Assembly: GCA_947683425.1 (NCBI GenBank)
Contig: CANTUQ010000301.1
Span: forward strand, 1 to 64,000
Reading direction: 5' to 3'
DNA from: Excoecaria cochinchinensis
Taxonomy: Eukaryota > Streptophyta > Magnoliopsida > Malpighiales > Euphorbiaceae
Length of the DNA stretch: 64,000 bases
This document shows positions 25,045 through 39,170 of the stretch, piece after piece. The notes beneath the pieces are model-generated. The model made no database searches. It was not told the origin of the DNA and worked only from the letters and a program-made list of their open reading frames with translations. Made by a program: the position numbers and the translations under genes. The stretch's first letter is position 1. Every line of letters starts with the position of its first letter.

Positions 25045-26854
25045 CAATAATTCAGGAAAACTCGATTGGAATAGCTACTGGAAGCTTGCCGTCGAGAATT
25101 GGGTTCGTCGAAATCCGGCGAATTTTTACGGATTTTCCTAAGGGTACGACTAGGGAAAATCACCAAAATCGAAAAATCGTAAAAAGTGGTGAAATTTTGA
25201 ATACGATTCCAATAATTCAGGAAAACTCGATTGGAATAGCTACTGGAAGCTTGCCGTCGAGAATTGGGTTCGTCGGAATCCGACAAATTTTTACGGATTT
25301 CCCTAGGGGTACCACTAGGGAAAATCACCAAAATCGAAAAATCGAAAAAAGTGGTGAAATTTTGAATCCGAGTCCAATAATTCAGGAAAACTAGATTGGA
25401 ATAGCTACTGGCAGCTTGCCGGTCACAATGCATCGAGAATTGGCTACGTCGGAATCCGACGAATTTTTACGGATTTCACTAGGGAAAATCACCAAAATCG
25501 TAAAAAGTGGTGAATTTTTTGATCCGAGTCCAATAATTCAGGAAAACTGGATTGGAATAGCTACTGGAAGCTTGCCGTCGAGAATTAGGTTCGTCGGAAT
25601 CCGACGAATTTTTACGGATTTCCCTAGGGGTACCATTAGGGAAAATCACAAAAATCGAAAAATCGAAAAAAGTGGTGAAATTTTGAATTCGAGTCCAATA
25701 ATTTAGGAAAACTCGATTGAAATAGCTACTTGAACCTTGCTGGTCACAACGCATCGAGAATTGGCTTCATCAAAATCCGACAAATTTTTTACGGATTTCC
25801 CTAGGGGTACCACTAGGGAAAATCACCAAAATCGAAAAATCGAAAAATTGGTGAAATTTTGAATCCGAGTCCAATAATTCAGGAAAACTCGATTGGAATA
25901 GCTACTTGAAGCTTGCCATCGAGAATTGGTTTCGTCGAAATCCGACGAATTTTTATGGATATCCCTAGGGGTACCACTAGGGAAAATCACCAAAATCGTA
26001 AAAAGTGTTAAAATTTTGGATCCGAATCCAATAATTCAGGAAAACTCGATGGAAATAGATACTGGAAGCTTGCCGTCGAGAATTGGTTTCGTCGGAATCC
26101 GAAGAATTTTTACGGATTTTCCTAGAGTACCACTAGGGTAAATCACCAAAATCGAAAAATCGTAAAAACTGGTGAAATTTTGGATCCGAGTCCAATAATT
26201 CAGGAAAACTCGATTGGAATAGCTACTGGAAGCTTGCCGTCGAGAATTGGGTTCATCGGAATCCGACGAATTTTTACGGATTTTCCTATGGGTACCACTA
26301 GGTAAAATAACCAAAATCGAAAAATCGTAAAAAGTGGTGAAATTTTGAATTCGAGTCCAATAATTCAGGAAAACTCGATTGGAATAGCTACTGGAAGCTT
26401 GTCGTCGAGAATTGGGTTTGTCGGAATCCGACGAATTTTTACGGATTTCCCTTGGGGTACCACTAGGGAAAATCACCAAAATCGAAAAATCATAAAAAGT
26501 GGTGAAATTTTGAATCCGAGTCCAATAATTCAGGAAAACTTGATTCAAATAGCTGCTGGAAGCTTGCCGGTCACAACTCATCGATAATTGGCTTCGTCAG
26601 AATCCGACGAATTTTTACGGATTTCTCTAGGGGTACCACTAGGGAAAATCACCAAAATCGAAAAATCGTAAAAAGTGGTGAAATTTTGAATTCGAGTCCA
26701 ATAATTCAGGAAAACTCGACTGGAATAGCTACTGGAAGCTTGCCAGTCACAACGCATCGAGAATTGGCTTCGTCGAAATCCGACGAATTTTTACGGATTT
26801 CACTAGGGAAAATCACCAAAATCGTAAAAAGTGGTGAATGTTTTGATCCGAGTC
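25045..26854. repeat. Partial third copy related to 21.1-23.0 kb
   Basis: From about 25.1 kb this stretch follows the order of 21.1-22.3 kb at an offset of 3987 bp (shared AAATCCGGCGAATTT at 21131 and 25118, ATACGATTCC, AGGTTCGTCGG, GATGGAAATAG). It then follows 22.5-23.0 kb at an offset of 3822 bp. The 165-bp change equals one S monomer lost from this copy. It lies directly between the two copies of block C, so the region is a nested set of overlapping duplications. Confidence 0.88.
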
Positions 26855-29800
26855 CAATAATTCAGGAAAACTCGATTGGAATAGCTACTGGAAGCTTGCC
26901 GTCGAGAATTAGGTTCGTCGGAATCCGACGAATTTTTACGGATTTCCCTAGGGGTACCATTAGGGAAAATCACAAAAATCGAAAAATCGAAAAAAGTGGT
27001 GAAATTTTGAATCCGAGTCCAATAATTCAGGAAAACTCGATTGAAATAGCTACTTGAACCTTGCTGGTCACAACGCATCGAGAATTGGCTTCATCAAAAT
27101 CCGACGAATTTTTACGGATTTCCCTAGGGGTACCACTAGGGAAAATCACCAAAATCGAAAAATCGAAAAAAGTGGTGAAATTTTGAATCCGAGTCCAATA
27201 ATTCAGGAAAACTCGATTGGAATAGCTACTTGAAGCTTGCCATCGAGAATTGGTTTCGTCGAAATCCGACGAATTTTTATGGATTTCCCTAGGGGTACCA
27301 CTAGGGAAAATCACCAAAATCGTAAAAAGTGTTGAAATTTTGGATCCGAATCCAATAATTCAGGAAAACTCGATGGAAATAGCTACTGGAAGCTTGCCGT
27401 CGAGAATTGGTATCGTCGGAATCCGAAGAATTTTTACGGATTTTCCTAGAGTACCACTAGGGTAAATCACAAAAATCGAAAAATCATAAAAACTGGTGAA
27501 ATTTTTGATCCGAGTCCAATAATTCAGGAAAACTCGATTGGAATAGTTACTGGAAGCTTGCCATCGAGAATTGGTTTCGTCAGAATCCAACATATTTTTA
27601 CGGATTTCCCTAGGGGTACCACTAGGAAAAATCACCAAAATCGAAATATCGTAAAAAGTGGTGAAATTTTGGATCCGAGTCCAATAATTCAGGAAAACTC
27701 GATTGGAATAGCTACTGGAAGCTTGCCGTCGAGAATTGGGTTCATCGGAATCCGACGAATTTTTACGGATTTTCCTATGGGTACCACTAGGTAAAATAAC
27801 CAAAATCGAAAAATCGTAAAAAGTGGTGAAATTTTGAATTCGAGTCCAATAATTCAGGAAAACTCGATTGGAATAGCTACTGGAAGCTTGTCGTCGAGAA
27901 TTGGGTTTGTCGGAATCCGACGAATTTTTACGGATTTCCCTTGGGGTACCACTAGGGAAAATCACCAAAATCGAAAAATCATAAAAAGTGGTGAAATTTT
28001 GAATCCGAGTCCAATAATTCAGGAAAACTTGATTCGAATAGCTGCTGGAAGCTTGCCGGTCACAACACATCGAGAATTGGCTTCGTCAGAATCCGACGAA
28101 TTTTTACGGATTTCTCTAGGGGTACCACTAGGGAAAATCACCAAAATCGAAAAATCGTAAAAAGTGGTGAAATTTTGAATCCGAGTCCAATAATTCAGGA
28201 AAACTCGACTGGAATAGCTACTGGAAGCTTGCCAGTCACAACGCATCGAGAATTGGCTTCGTCGGAATCCGACGAATTTTTACGGATTTCAATAGGGAAA
28301 ATCACCAAAATCGTAAAAAGTGGTGAATGTTTTGATCCGAGTCCAATAATTCAGGAAAACTCGATTGGAATAGCTACTGGAAGCTTGCCGTCGAGAAATG
28401 GGTTCGTCGTAATCCGACGAATTTTTACGGATTTCCCTAGGGGTACCACTAGGGAAAATCACCAAAATCGAAAAATCGAAAAAAGTGTTGAAATTTTGAA
28501 TCCGAGTCCAATAATTCAGGAAAACTCGATTGAAATAGCTACTGGAAGCTTGCCGGTCACAACGCATCAAGAATTGGCTTCATCGAAATCCGACGAATTT
28601 TTACGGATTTCCCTAGGGGTACCACTAGGGAAAATCACCAAAATCGAAAAATCGAAAAAAGTGGTGAAATTTTGAATCCGAGTCCAATAATTCAGGAAAA
28701 CTTGATTCGAATAGCTGCTGGAAGCTTGCCGGTCACAACACATCGAGAATTGGCTTCGTCAGAATCCGATGAATTTTTACGGATTTCTCTAGGGGTACCA
28801 CTAGGGAAAATCACCAAAATCGAAAAATCGTAAAAAGTGGTGAAATTTTGAATCCGAGTCGAATAATTCAGGAAAACTCGATTGGAATAGCTACTGGAAG
28901 CTTGCTAGTCACAACGCATCGAGAATTGGCTTCGTCGAAATCCGACGAATTTTTACGGATTTCACTAGGGAAAATCACAAAAATCGTAAAAAGTGGTGAA
29001 TTTTTTGATCCGAGTCCAATAATTCAGGAAAACTCGATTGGAATAGCTACTGCAAGCTTGCCGTCGAGAAATGGGTTCGTCGGAATCCGACGAATTTTTA
29101 CGGATTTCCCTAGGGGTACCACTAGGGAAAATCACCAAAATCGAAAAATCGAAAAAAGTGTTCAAAATTTTGAATCCGAGTCCAATAATTCAGGAAAACT
29201 CGATTGGAATAGCTACTGGAAGCTTGCCGGTCACAACGCATCGAGAATTGGCTTCGTCGGAATCCGACGAATTTTTACGGATTTCCCTAGGGGTACCACT
29301 AGGGAAAATCACCAAAATCGAAAAATCGTTAAAAGTGGTGAAATTTTGGATCCGAGTCCAATAATTCAGGAAAACTCGATTGGAATAGCTACTGGAAGCT
29401 TGCCATCGAGAATTGGCTTCGTCGTAATCCGACGAATTTTTACGGATTTCCCTAGGGGTACTACTAGGGAAAATCACCAAAATCGAAAAAAGTGTTGAAA
29501 TTTTGGATCCGAGTCCAATAATTCAGGAAATCTCGATGGGAATAGCTACTGGAAGCTTGCCACCGAGAATTGGGTTCGTCGGAATTCGACGAATTTTTAC
29601 GGATTTTCCTAGGGGTACCACTAGGGAAAATCACCAAAATCGAAAAATCATAAAAAGTGGTGAAATTTTGAATCTGAGTCCAATAATTCAGGAAAACTCG
29701 ATTGGAATAGCTATTGGAAGCTTGTCGGTCACAACGCATCGAGAATTGGGTTCGTCGGAATCCGACGAATTTTTACGGATTTCCCTTGGGGTACCACTAG

Positions 29801-30348
29801 GGAAAATCACCAAAATCGAAAAATCGTAAAAAGTGGTGAAATTTTGAATCCGAGTCGAATAATTCAGGAAAACTCGATTGGAATAGCTACTGGAAGCTTG
29901 CCAGTCACAACGCATCGAGAATTGGCTACGTTGGAATCCGACGAATTTTTACGAATTTCACTAGGGAAAATCACCAAAATCGTAAAAAGTGGTGAATTTT
30001 TTGATCCGAGTCCAATAATTCAGGAAAACTCGATTGGAATAGCTACTGGAAGCTTGCCGTCGAGAATTGGGTTCGTCGGAATCCGACGAATTTTTATGGA
30101 TTTCCCTAGGGGTACCCCTAGGGAAAATCACCAAAATCGAAAAATCGAAAAAAGTGTTGAAAAATCCGAGTCCAATAATTCAGGAAAACTCGATTGGAAT
30201 AGCAATTGGAAGCTTGTCGGTCACAACGCATCGAGAATTGGGTTCGTCGGAATCCGACGAATTTTTACGGATTTCCCTTGGGGTACCACTAGGGAAAATC
30301 ACCAAAATCGAAAAATCGAAAAAAGTGGTGAAATTTCGAATTCGAGTC
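26855..30348. repeat. Segmental duplication block C, copy 2 (3494 bp)
   Basis: Counterpart of 21544-25044, shorter by 7 bp for the reasons given there. It retains the two 673-bp units and the rare monomer at about 30101 with the fully symmetric CTAGGGGTACCCCTAG core. Divergence from copy 1 looks low and scattered by eye. Confidence 0.92.
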
Positions 30349-31339
30349 CAATAATTCAGGAAAACTCGATTGGAATAGCTACTGGAAGCTTGCCATCGAG
30401 AATTGGTTTCGTCGAAATCCGACGAATTTTTACGGATTTCCGTAGGGGTACCACTAGGGAAAATCACCAAAATCGAAAAATCATAAAAAGTAGTTAAATT
30501 TTGAATCCGAGTCCAATAATTAAGGAAAACTCGATTGGAATAGCTACTGGAAGCTTGCCGTCGAGAATTGGGTTCGTCGGAATCCGAGAAATTTTTACGG
30601 ATTTCCCTAGGGGTACCACTAGGGAAAATCACAAAAATCGAAAAATCGAAAAAAGTGGTGAAATTTTGAATCCGAGTCCAATAATTCAGGAAAACTCGAT
30701 TGGAATAGCAACTGGAAGCTTGCCGGTCACAATGCATCGAGAATTGGCTTCATCGAAATCCGACGAATTTTTACAGATTTCCCTAGGGGTACCACTAGGG
30801 AAAATCACCAAAATCGAAAAATCGAAAAAAGTGGTGAAATTTTGAATTCGAGTCCAATAATTCAGGAAAACTCGATTGGAATAGCTGCTGGAAGCTTGCC
30901 GGTCACAACACATCGAGAATTGGCTTCGTCAAAATCCGACGAATTTTTACGGATTTCACTAGGGAAAATAACAAAAATCGTAAAAAGTGGTGAATTTTTT
31001 GATCCGAGTCCAATAATTCAGGAAAACTCGATTGGAATAGCTACTGAAAGCTTGCCATCGAGAATTGGGTTGTCGAAATTCGACGAATATTTACGGATTT
31101 CCCTAGGGGTACCACTAGGGAAAATTACCAAAATCGAAAAATCGAAAAAAGTGTTGAAATTTTGAATCCGAGTCCAATAATTCAGGAAAACTCGATTGGA
31201 ATAGCTACTGGAAGCTTGCCTTTGAGAATTGGGTTCGTCGGAATCCGACAAATTTTTACGGATTTCCCTAGGGGTACCATTAGGGAAAATCACCAAAATC
31301 GAAAAATCGTAAAAAGTGGTTAAATTTTGGATTGGAGTC
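30349..31339. repeat. Monomeric satellite after block C
   Basis: About six monomers of S, L and doubly deleted types with several private variants (GGGTTGTCGAAATTCGACG lacking one base near 31068; CTTTGAGAATTGGG near 31218). No foreign sequence is visible. Confidence 0.85.
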
Positions 31340-32019
31340 CAATAATTCAGGAAAACTTGATTGGAATAGCTACTTGAAGCTTCCCGGTCACAACGCATCG
31401 AGAATTGGCTTCGTCGTTATCCGATAAATTTTTACGGATTTTCCTAGGGTTCCACTAGAGAAAATCACAAAAATTGAAAAATCGTAAAAAGTGGTGAAAT
31501 TTTGGATCCGAGTCCAATAATTCAGGAAAACTCGATTGGAATAGCTACTGGAAGCTTGCCGTCGAGAATTGAATTCGTCGGAATCCGACAAATTTTTACG
31601 GATTTCCCTATGGGTACCACTAGGGAAAATCACCAAAATCGAAAAATCGTAAAAAGTGGTGAAATTTTGGATCGGAGTCCAATAATTCAGGAAAACTTGA
31701 TTGGAATAGCTACTGGAAGCTTCCCGGTCACAACGCATCGAGAATTGGCTTCGTCGTTATCCGACAAATTTTTACGGATTTTCCTAGGGTTCCACTAGAG
31801 AAAATCACCAAAATTGAAAAATCGTAAAAAGTGGTGAAATTTTGGATCCGAGTCCAATAATTCAGGAAAACTCGATTGGAATAGCTACTGGAAGCTTGCC
31901 GTCGAGAATTGAATTCGTCGGAATCCGATAAATTTTTACGGATTTTCCTAGGGGTACCACTAGGGAAAATCACCAAAATCGAAAAATCGAAAAAACTGGT
32001 GAAATTTTTAATCCGAGCC
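31340..32019. repeat. L-S dimer, two tandem copies (2 x 340 bp)
   Basis: Copies 31340-31679 and 31680-32019. Each has a 175-bp L monomer (with TCGTCGTTATCCGA and a one-base-shortened core TAGGGTTCCACTAGAG) followed by a 165-bp S monomer (GAGAATTGAATTCGTCGG, containing an EcoRI site). A third copy is at 32509-32848. This is a small higher-order unit of two monomers. Confidence 0.92.
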
Positions 32020-32508
32020 CAATAATTTAGGAAAACTCGATTGGAATAGCTACTGGAAGCTTGCCGGTAACAACGCATCGAGAATTGTCTTCGTCGGAAT
32101 CCGACGAATTTTTACGGATTTCCCTTTGGATACCACTAGGGAAAATCAAAAAAATCGAAAAATCGTAAAAAGTAGTGAAATTTTTAATCTGAGTCCAATA
32201 ATTCAGGAAAACTCAATTGGAATAGCTACTGGAAGCTTGCCGATCACAACGCATCGAGAATTGTTTTCGTCGGAATCCGACGAATTTTTACGGATTTACT
32301 TAGGGAAAATCACCAAAATCGTAAAAAGTATTGAAATTTTTGATCCGTGTAAAATAATTCAGGAAAACATGATTGGAATAGCTACTGGAAGCTTGCCGTC
32401 GAGAATTGGGTTCGTCGGAATCCGACAAATATTTACGGATTTCTCTAGGGGTACCACTAGGGAAAATCACAAAAATCGAAAAAAGTTGTGAAATATTTAA
32501 TCCGAGTC
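32020..32508. repeat. Spacer of diverged monomers between dimer copies
   Basis: Three monomers, including a strongly marked one (GATCCGTGTAAAATAATTC, AACATGATTGG, near 32340-32370) and a doubly deleted L monomer near 32300. The A-rich run AAAATCAAAAAAATCG near 32145 is unusually long. Nothing but satellite is present. Confidence 0.83.
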
Positions 32509-32848
32509 CAATAATTCAGGAAAACTCGATTGGAATAGCTACTGGAAGCTTCCCGGTCACAACGCATCGAGAATTGGCTTCGTCGTTATCCGACAAATTT
32601 TTACGGATTTTCCTAGGGTTCCACTAGAGAAAATCACCAAAATTGAAAAATCGTAAAAAGTGGTGAAATTTTGGATCCGAGTCCAATAATTCAGGAAAAC
32701 TCGATTGGAATAGATACTGGAAGCTTGCCATCGAGAATTGAATTCGTCGGAATCCGACAAATTTTTACGGATTTCCCTAGGGGTACCACTAGGGAAAATC
32801 ACCAAAATCGAAAAATCGTAAAAAGTGGTGAAATTTTGGATCGGAGTC
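32509..32848. repeat. Third copy of the L-S dimer (340 bp)
   Basis: A 175-bp plus 165-bp pair carrying the same TCGTCGTTATCCGA, TAGGGTTCCACTAGAG and GAATTGAATTCGTCGG marks as 31340-32019. It is separated from them by 489 bp of other monomers, so either the dimer array was interrupted or the copy was displaced. Confidence 0.9.
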
Positions 32849-35800
32849 CAATAATTCAGGAAAACTCGATTGGAATAGCTACTGGAAGCTTGCCGGTCAC
32901 AACGCATCGAGAATTGGTTTCGTCGGAATCCGACGAATTTTTACGCATTTCCTTAGGGAAAATCACTAAAATCGTAAAAAGTGGTGAAATTTTTTATCCG
33001 GGTCCAATAATTCAGGAAAACTCGATTGGAATAGCTACTGGAAGCTTGCCGTCGAGAATTGGTTTCATCGGAATCCGATAAATTTTTACGGATTTCCCTA
33101 GGGGTATTACTAGGGAAAATCACAAAAATCGAAAAATCGTAAAAATTAGTGAAATTTTGGATCCGAGTCCAATATTTCAGGAAAACTCGATTGGAATAGC
33201 TACTGGAAGCTTGCCATCGAGAATTGGCTTCGTCAGAATTCGACGAATTTTTACGGATTTCTCTAGGGGGTACCACTAGGGAAAATCACAAAAATCGAAA
33301 AATCGTAAAAAGTGTTGAAATTTTTTATCCGAGTCCAATAATTCAGGAAAACTCGATTGGAATAGCTACTGGAAACTTGCCGTCGAGAATTGGCTTCGTC
33401 GGAATCCGACGAATTTTTACGGATTTCCCTAGAGTACCACTAGGGTAAATCACAAAAATCGAAAAATCGTAAAAACTGGTGAAATTTTTGATCCGAGTCC
33501 AATAATTCAGGAAAACTCGATTGGAATAGTTACTGGAAGCTTGCCGTCGAGAATTGTTTTCGTCAGAATCCGACGAATTTTTACGGATTTCCCTAGGGGT
33601 ACCACTAGGGAAAATCACCAAAATCGAAAAATCGTAAAAAGTGGTGAAATTTTTGATCCGAGTCCAATAATTCAGGAAAACTCGATTGGAATAGCTACTG
33701 GAAGTTTGCCGTCGAGAATTGGGTTTGTCGGAATCCGACGAATTTTTACGGATTTCCCTAGGGGTACCACTAGGGAAAATCACAAAAATCGAAAAATCGA
33801 AAATAGTGGTGAAATTTTGAATCCGAGTCCAATAATTCAGGAAAACTCGATTGGAATATCTACTGGAAGCTTGACGGTCACAACGTATCGAGAATTGGCT
33901 TCGTCGGAATCCGACGAATTTTTACGGATTTTCCTAGGGGTACCACTAGAGAAAATCACCAAAATCGAAAAATCGTAAAAAGTGGTGAAATTTTGAATTC
34001 GAGTCCAATAATTCAGGAAAACTCGATTGGAATATCTACTGGAAGCTTGCCAGTCACAACGCATCGAGAATTGGATTCGTCGGAATCCGACGAATTTTTA
34101 CGGATTTCCCTAGGGGTACCTCTAGGGAAAATCACCAAAATCGAAAAATCGTAAAAGTGGTGAAATTTAGGATCCGAGTCCAATAATTCAGGAAAACTCG
34201 ATTGGAATATCTACTGGAAGCTTGCCATCGAGAATTGGGTTCGTCTGAATCCGACAAATTTTTACGGATTTCCATAGGGGTACCACTAGGGAAAATCACA
34301 AAAATCGAAAAAACGAAAAAAGTGGTGAAATTTTTAATCGGAGTCCAATAATTCAGGAAAACTCGATTGAAATAGCTGCTGTAAGCTTGCCGGTCAGTAC
34401 ACATCGAGAATTGGCTTCGTCAGAATCCGACGAATTTTTACGGATTTTCCTAGGGGTACCACTAGGGAAAATAACCAAATTCGAAAAATCATAAAAAGTG
34501 GTGAAATTTTGAATCCGAGTCTAATAATTCAGGAAAACTCGATTGGAATAGCTACTGGAAGCTTGCAGGTCACTACACATCGAGAATTGGCTTCGTCAGA
34601 ATCCGACGAATTTTTACGGATTTTCCTAGGGGTACCACTAGGGAAAATCACCAAAATTGAAAAATCGTAAAAAGTGGTGAAATTTTGAATCCGAGTGCAA
34701 TAATTCAGGAAAACTCGATTGTAATAGCTACTCGAAGCTTGCCAGTCACAACGCATCGATAATTGGCTTCGTCGGAATCCGATGAATTTTTACGGATTTC
34801 CCTAGGGAAAATCACCAAAATCGTAAAAAGTGGTGAAATTTTTGATCCGAGTCCAATAATTTAGGAAAACTCGATTGGAATAGCTACTGGAAGCTTGCCG
34901 TCGAGAATTGGGTTCGTCGGAATCCGACGAATTTATACGGATTTCCCTAGGGGTACCACTAGGGAAAATCACAAAAATCGAAAAATCGAAAGAAGTGTTG
35001 AAATTTTTAATCCGAGTCAAATAATTAAGGAAAACTCGATTGGAATAGCTACTGGAAGCTTGCCGGTCACAACGCATCGAGAATTGGATTCGTCGGAATC
35101 CGATGAATTTTTACGGATTTCCCTAGGGGTACCACTATGGAAAATCACCAAAATCGAAAAATCGTAAAAAGTGGTGAAATTTTGGATCCGAGTCCAATAA
35201 TTCAGGAAAACTCGATTGGAATAGCTACTGGAAGCTTGCCATCGAGAATTGGTTTCGACGGAATTCGACGAATTTTTACGGATTTTCCTAGGGGTACCAC
35301 TAGGGAAAATCACCAAAATCGAAAAATCGTAAAAAGTGGTGAAATTTTGAATCCGAGTCCAATAATTCAGGAAAACTCGATTGTAATATATACTGAAAGC
35401 TTGCCGGTCACAACGAATCGAGAATTGGTTTCGTCGAAATCCGACGAATTTTTACGGATTTTCCTAGGGGTACCACTAGGGAAAATCACCAAAATCCAGA
35501 AATCGTAAAAAGTGGTGAAATTTTGGATCCGAGTCCAATAATTAAGGAAAACTCGATTGGAATAGTTACAGGAAGCTTGCCGGTCACAACGCATCGAGAA
35601 TTGGATTCGTCGGAATCCGACGAATTTTTACGGATTTCCCTAGGGAAAATCACCAAAATCGAAAAATCGTAAAAAGTGGTGAAATTTTGGATCTGAGTCA
35701 AATAATTTAGGAAAACTCGATTGGAATAGTTACTGGAAGCTTGCCATCGAGAATTGGTTTCTTCAGAATTCGACAAATTTTTACGGATTTCCCTATGGGT

Positions 35801-37544
35801 ACCACTAGGAAAAATCACAAAAATCGAAAAATCGTAAAAATTGATGAAATTTTGGATCCGAGTCAAATAATTTAGGAAAACTCGATTGGAATAGTTACTG
35901 GAAGCTTGCCGTCGAGAATTGGCTTCGTCAGAATCCGACAAATTTTTACGGATTTCCCTAGGGGTACCACTAAGAAAAATCACCAAAATCGAAAAATCGT
36001 AAAAAGTGGTGAAATTTTGAATCCGAGTCCAATAATTCAGGAAAACTCGATTGGAATACATACTGGAAGCTTTCCAGTCACAACTTATCGAGAATTGGCT
36101 TCGTCGGAATCCGACGAATTTTTACGGATTTCCCTAGGGAAAATCACCAAAATCGTAAAAAGTGGTGAAATTTTTGATCCGAATCCAATAATTCAGGAAA
36201 TCTCGATTGGAATAGCTACTGGAAGCTTGCCGTTGAGAATTGGGTTCGTCGGAATCTGACGAGTTTTTACGGATTTCCCTAGGGGTACCACTAGGGAAAA
36301 TCACCAAAATCGAAAAATCGAAAAAAGTGTTGAAATTTAGAATCCGAGTCAAATAATTCATGAAAACTCGATTGGAATAGCTACTGGAAGCTTGCCGGTC
36401 ACAACGCATCGAGAATTGGCTTCATCGGAATCCGACGAATTTTTACGGATTTCCCTAGGGGTACCACTAGGAAAAATCACCAAAATCGAAAAATCCAAAA
36501 AAGTGGTGAAATTTTGAATCCGAGTCCAATAATTCAGGAAAACTCGATTGGAATATCTACTAGAAGCTTGCCGGTCACAACGTATCGAGAATTGACTTCG
36601 TCGGAATCCGACGAATTTTTACGGATTTCCCTAAGGGTACCACTATGAAAAATCACCAAAATCGAAAAATAGTAAAAAGTGGTAAAATTTTGAATCCAAG
36701 TCCAATAATTCAGGAAAACTCGATTGGAATAGCTACTGGAAGTTTTCCGGTCACAACGCATCGAGAATTGGCTTCGTCGGAATCCGACGAATTTTTACGG
36801 ATTTCCCTAGGAAAATTACCAAAATCGAAAAATCGTAATAAGTGGTGAAATTTTTGATCCGAGTCCAATAATTCAGGAAAACTCGATTGGAATAGCTACT
36901 GGAAGCTCGCCGTCGAGAATTGGGTTCGTCGGAATCCAACGAATTTTTACGCATTTCCCTAGGGGTACCACTAGGGAAAATCACAAAAGTCGAAAAATTG
37001 AAAAAAGTGGTAAAATTTTGAATCCGAGTCCAATAATTCAGGAAAACTTGATTGGAATAGCTACTGGAAGCTTGCCGATCACAACGCATCGAGGATTGGT
37101 TTCGTCGGAATCCGACGAATTTTTACGGATTTCCCTAGGGGTACCACTAGGGAAAATCACCAAAATCGAAAAATCGAAAAAAGTGGTGAAATTTTGAATC
37201 CGAGTCCAATAATTCAGGAAAACTCGATTGGAATAGCTACTGGAAGCTTGCCGGTCACAACATCGAGAATTGGCTTCGTCAGAATCCGACGAATTTTTAC
37301 GGATTTCCCTAGGGGTATTACTAGGGAAAATCACCAAAATCGAAAAATAATAAAAAGTGGTGAAATTTTGGATCCGATTCCAATAATTCAGGAAAACTCG
37401 ATTAGAATAGCTACTGGAAGCTTGCCGTCGATAATTGGTTTCGTCGGAATCCGACGAATTTTTACGAATTTCCCTAGGGATACCACTAGGGAAAATCACC
37501 AAAATCGAAAAATCGTAAAAAGTGGTGAAATTTGAATCCGAGTC
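32849..37544. repeat. Heterogeneous monomeric satellite
   Basis: About 28 monomers with no evident long higher-order period by eye. All recognised subtypes occur, including the TAGAGTACC/AAAAACTGG subtype near 33430 and 12-bp-deleted monomers near 34800, 35640, 36135 and 36808. One monomer near 37260 lacks a GC-containing step (CACAACATCGAG). No gene, transposon or unique sequence is seen. Confidence 0.88.
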
Positions 37545-39170
37545 CAATAATTCAGGAAAACTCGATTGGAATAGCTACTGAAATCTTGCCGGTCACAACG
37601 CATCTAATTTGGCTTCGTCGGAATCCGACGAATTTTTACGGATTTCCCTAGGGAAAATCACCAAAATCGAAAAATCGTAAAAAGTGGTGAAATTTTGGAT
37701 CCGAGTCCAATAATTCAGGAAAACTCGATTGGAATAGCTACTGGAAGCTTGCCGTCGAGAATTGGCTTCGTCAGAATCCGACGAATTTTTACGGATTTCC
37801 CTAGGGGTACCACTAAGGAAAATCACCAAAATCGAAAAATCATAAAAAGTGGTGAAATTTCTAACCCGAGTACAATAATTCAGGAAAACTCGATTGGAAT
37901 AGCTACTTGAAGCTTGCCGGTCACAACGCATTGAGAATTGGCTTCGTCGGAATCCGACGAATTTTTACGGATTTCCATAGGGAAAATCACCAAAATCGTA
38001 AAAAGTGCTGAAATTTTTGATCCGAGTCAAATAATTCAGGAAAACTCGATTGGAATAGCTACTAGAAGCTTGCCGTCGAGAATTGGGTTCGTCGAAATCC
38101 GACGAATTTTTACGGATTTCCCTAGGGGTACCACTAGGGAAAATCACCAAAATCGAAAAATCATAAAAAGTGGTGAAATTTTTGATCCGAGTCCAATAAT
38201 TCAGGAAAAATCGATTGGAATAGCTACTGGAAGCTTGCCGTCGAGAATTGGTTTCGTCGGAATCCGACAAATTTTTACGGATTTCCCTAGAGTACCACTA
38301 GGGTAAATCACAAAAATCGAAAAATCGTAAAAACTGGTGAAATTTTTGATCCGAGTCCAACAATTCCGGAAATCTCGATTGGAATAGTTACTGAAAGCTT
38401 GCCGTCGAGAATTGGTCTAGTCAGAATACGACGAATTTTTACGGATTTCCCTAAGGGTACCACTAGGTAAAATCACCAAAATCGAAAAATCGTAAAAAGT
38501 GGTGAAATTTTTAATCCGAGTCCAATAATTCAGGAAAACTCGATTGAAATAGCTACTGGAAACGCATCGAGAATTGGCTTCGTCGGAATCCGACGAATTT
38601 TAACGGATTTCCATAGGGGTACCACTAGGGAAAATCACCAAAATCGAAAAATAGTAAAAAGTGGTGAAATTTTGGATCCGAGTCCAATAATTCAGGAAAA
38701 ATCGATTGGAATAGCTACTGGAAACTTGCCGTCGAGAATTGGTTTCGTCGGAATCCGACAAATTTTTACGGATTTCCCTAGAGTACCACTAGGGTAAATC
38801 ACCAAAATCGAAAAATCGTAAAAACTGGTGAAATTTTTGATCCGAGTCCAATAATTCAGGAAAACTCGATTGGAATAGTTACTGAAAGCTTGCCTTCGAG
38901 AATTGGTCTCGTCAGAATACGACGAATTTCTACGGATTTCCCTAGGGGTACCACTAGGAAAAATCACCAAAATCGAAAAATCGTAAAAAGTGGTGAAATT
39001 TTTGATCTGAGTCCAATAATTCGGGAAAACTCGATTGGAATAGCTACTGGAAGCTTGCCGTCGAGAATTGGGTTCGTCGGAATCCGACGAATTTTTACGG
39101 ATTTCCCTAAGGGTACCACGAGGAAAAATCACCAAAATCGAAAAAAGTTGTGAAATTTTGAATCCGAGTC
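37545..39170. repeat. HOR unit 0 (left partial, 1626 bp)
   Basis: Begins with the monomer carrying AATCTTGCCGGTCACAACGCATCTAATTTGGC and follows the order of the full unit at an offset of 2307 bp up to about 38.5 kb. It then follows it at an offset of 2944 bp from about 38.69 kb to 39170. Four monomers (637 bp), including the 133-bp truncated one, are missing. The size agrees: 2944 minus 681 (missing left end) minus 637 is 1626. Confidence 0.9.

Noticed and set aside
38541..38590. A separate repeat family at the GAAACGCATCGAG monomers
   Set aside because: These are L monomers with a 14-bp deletion that removes AAGCTT and part of the 11-bp block; the rest aligns normally.
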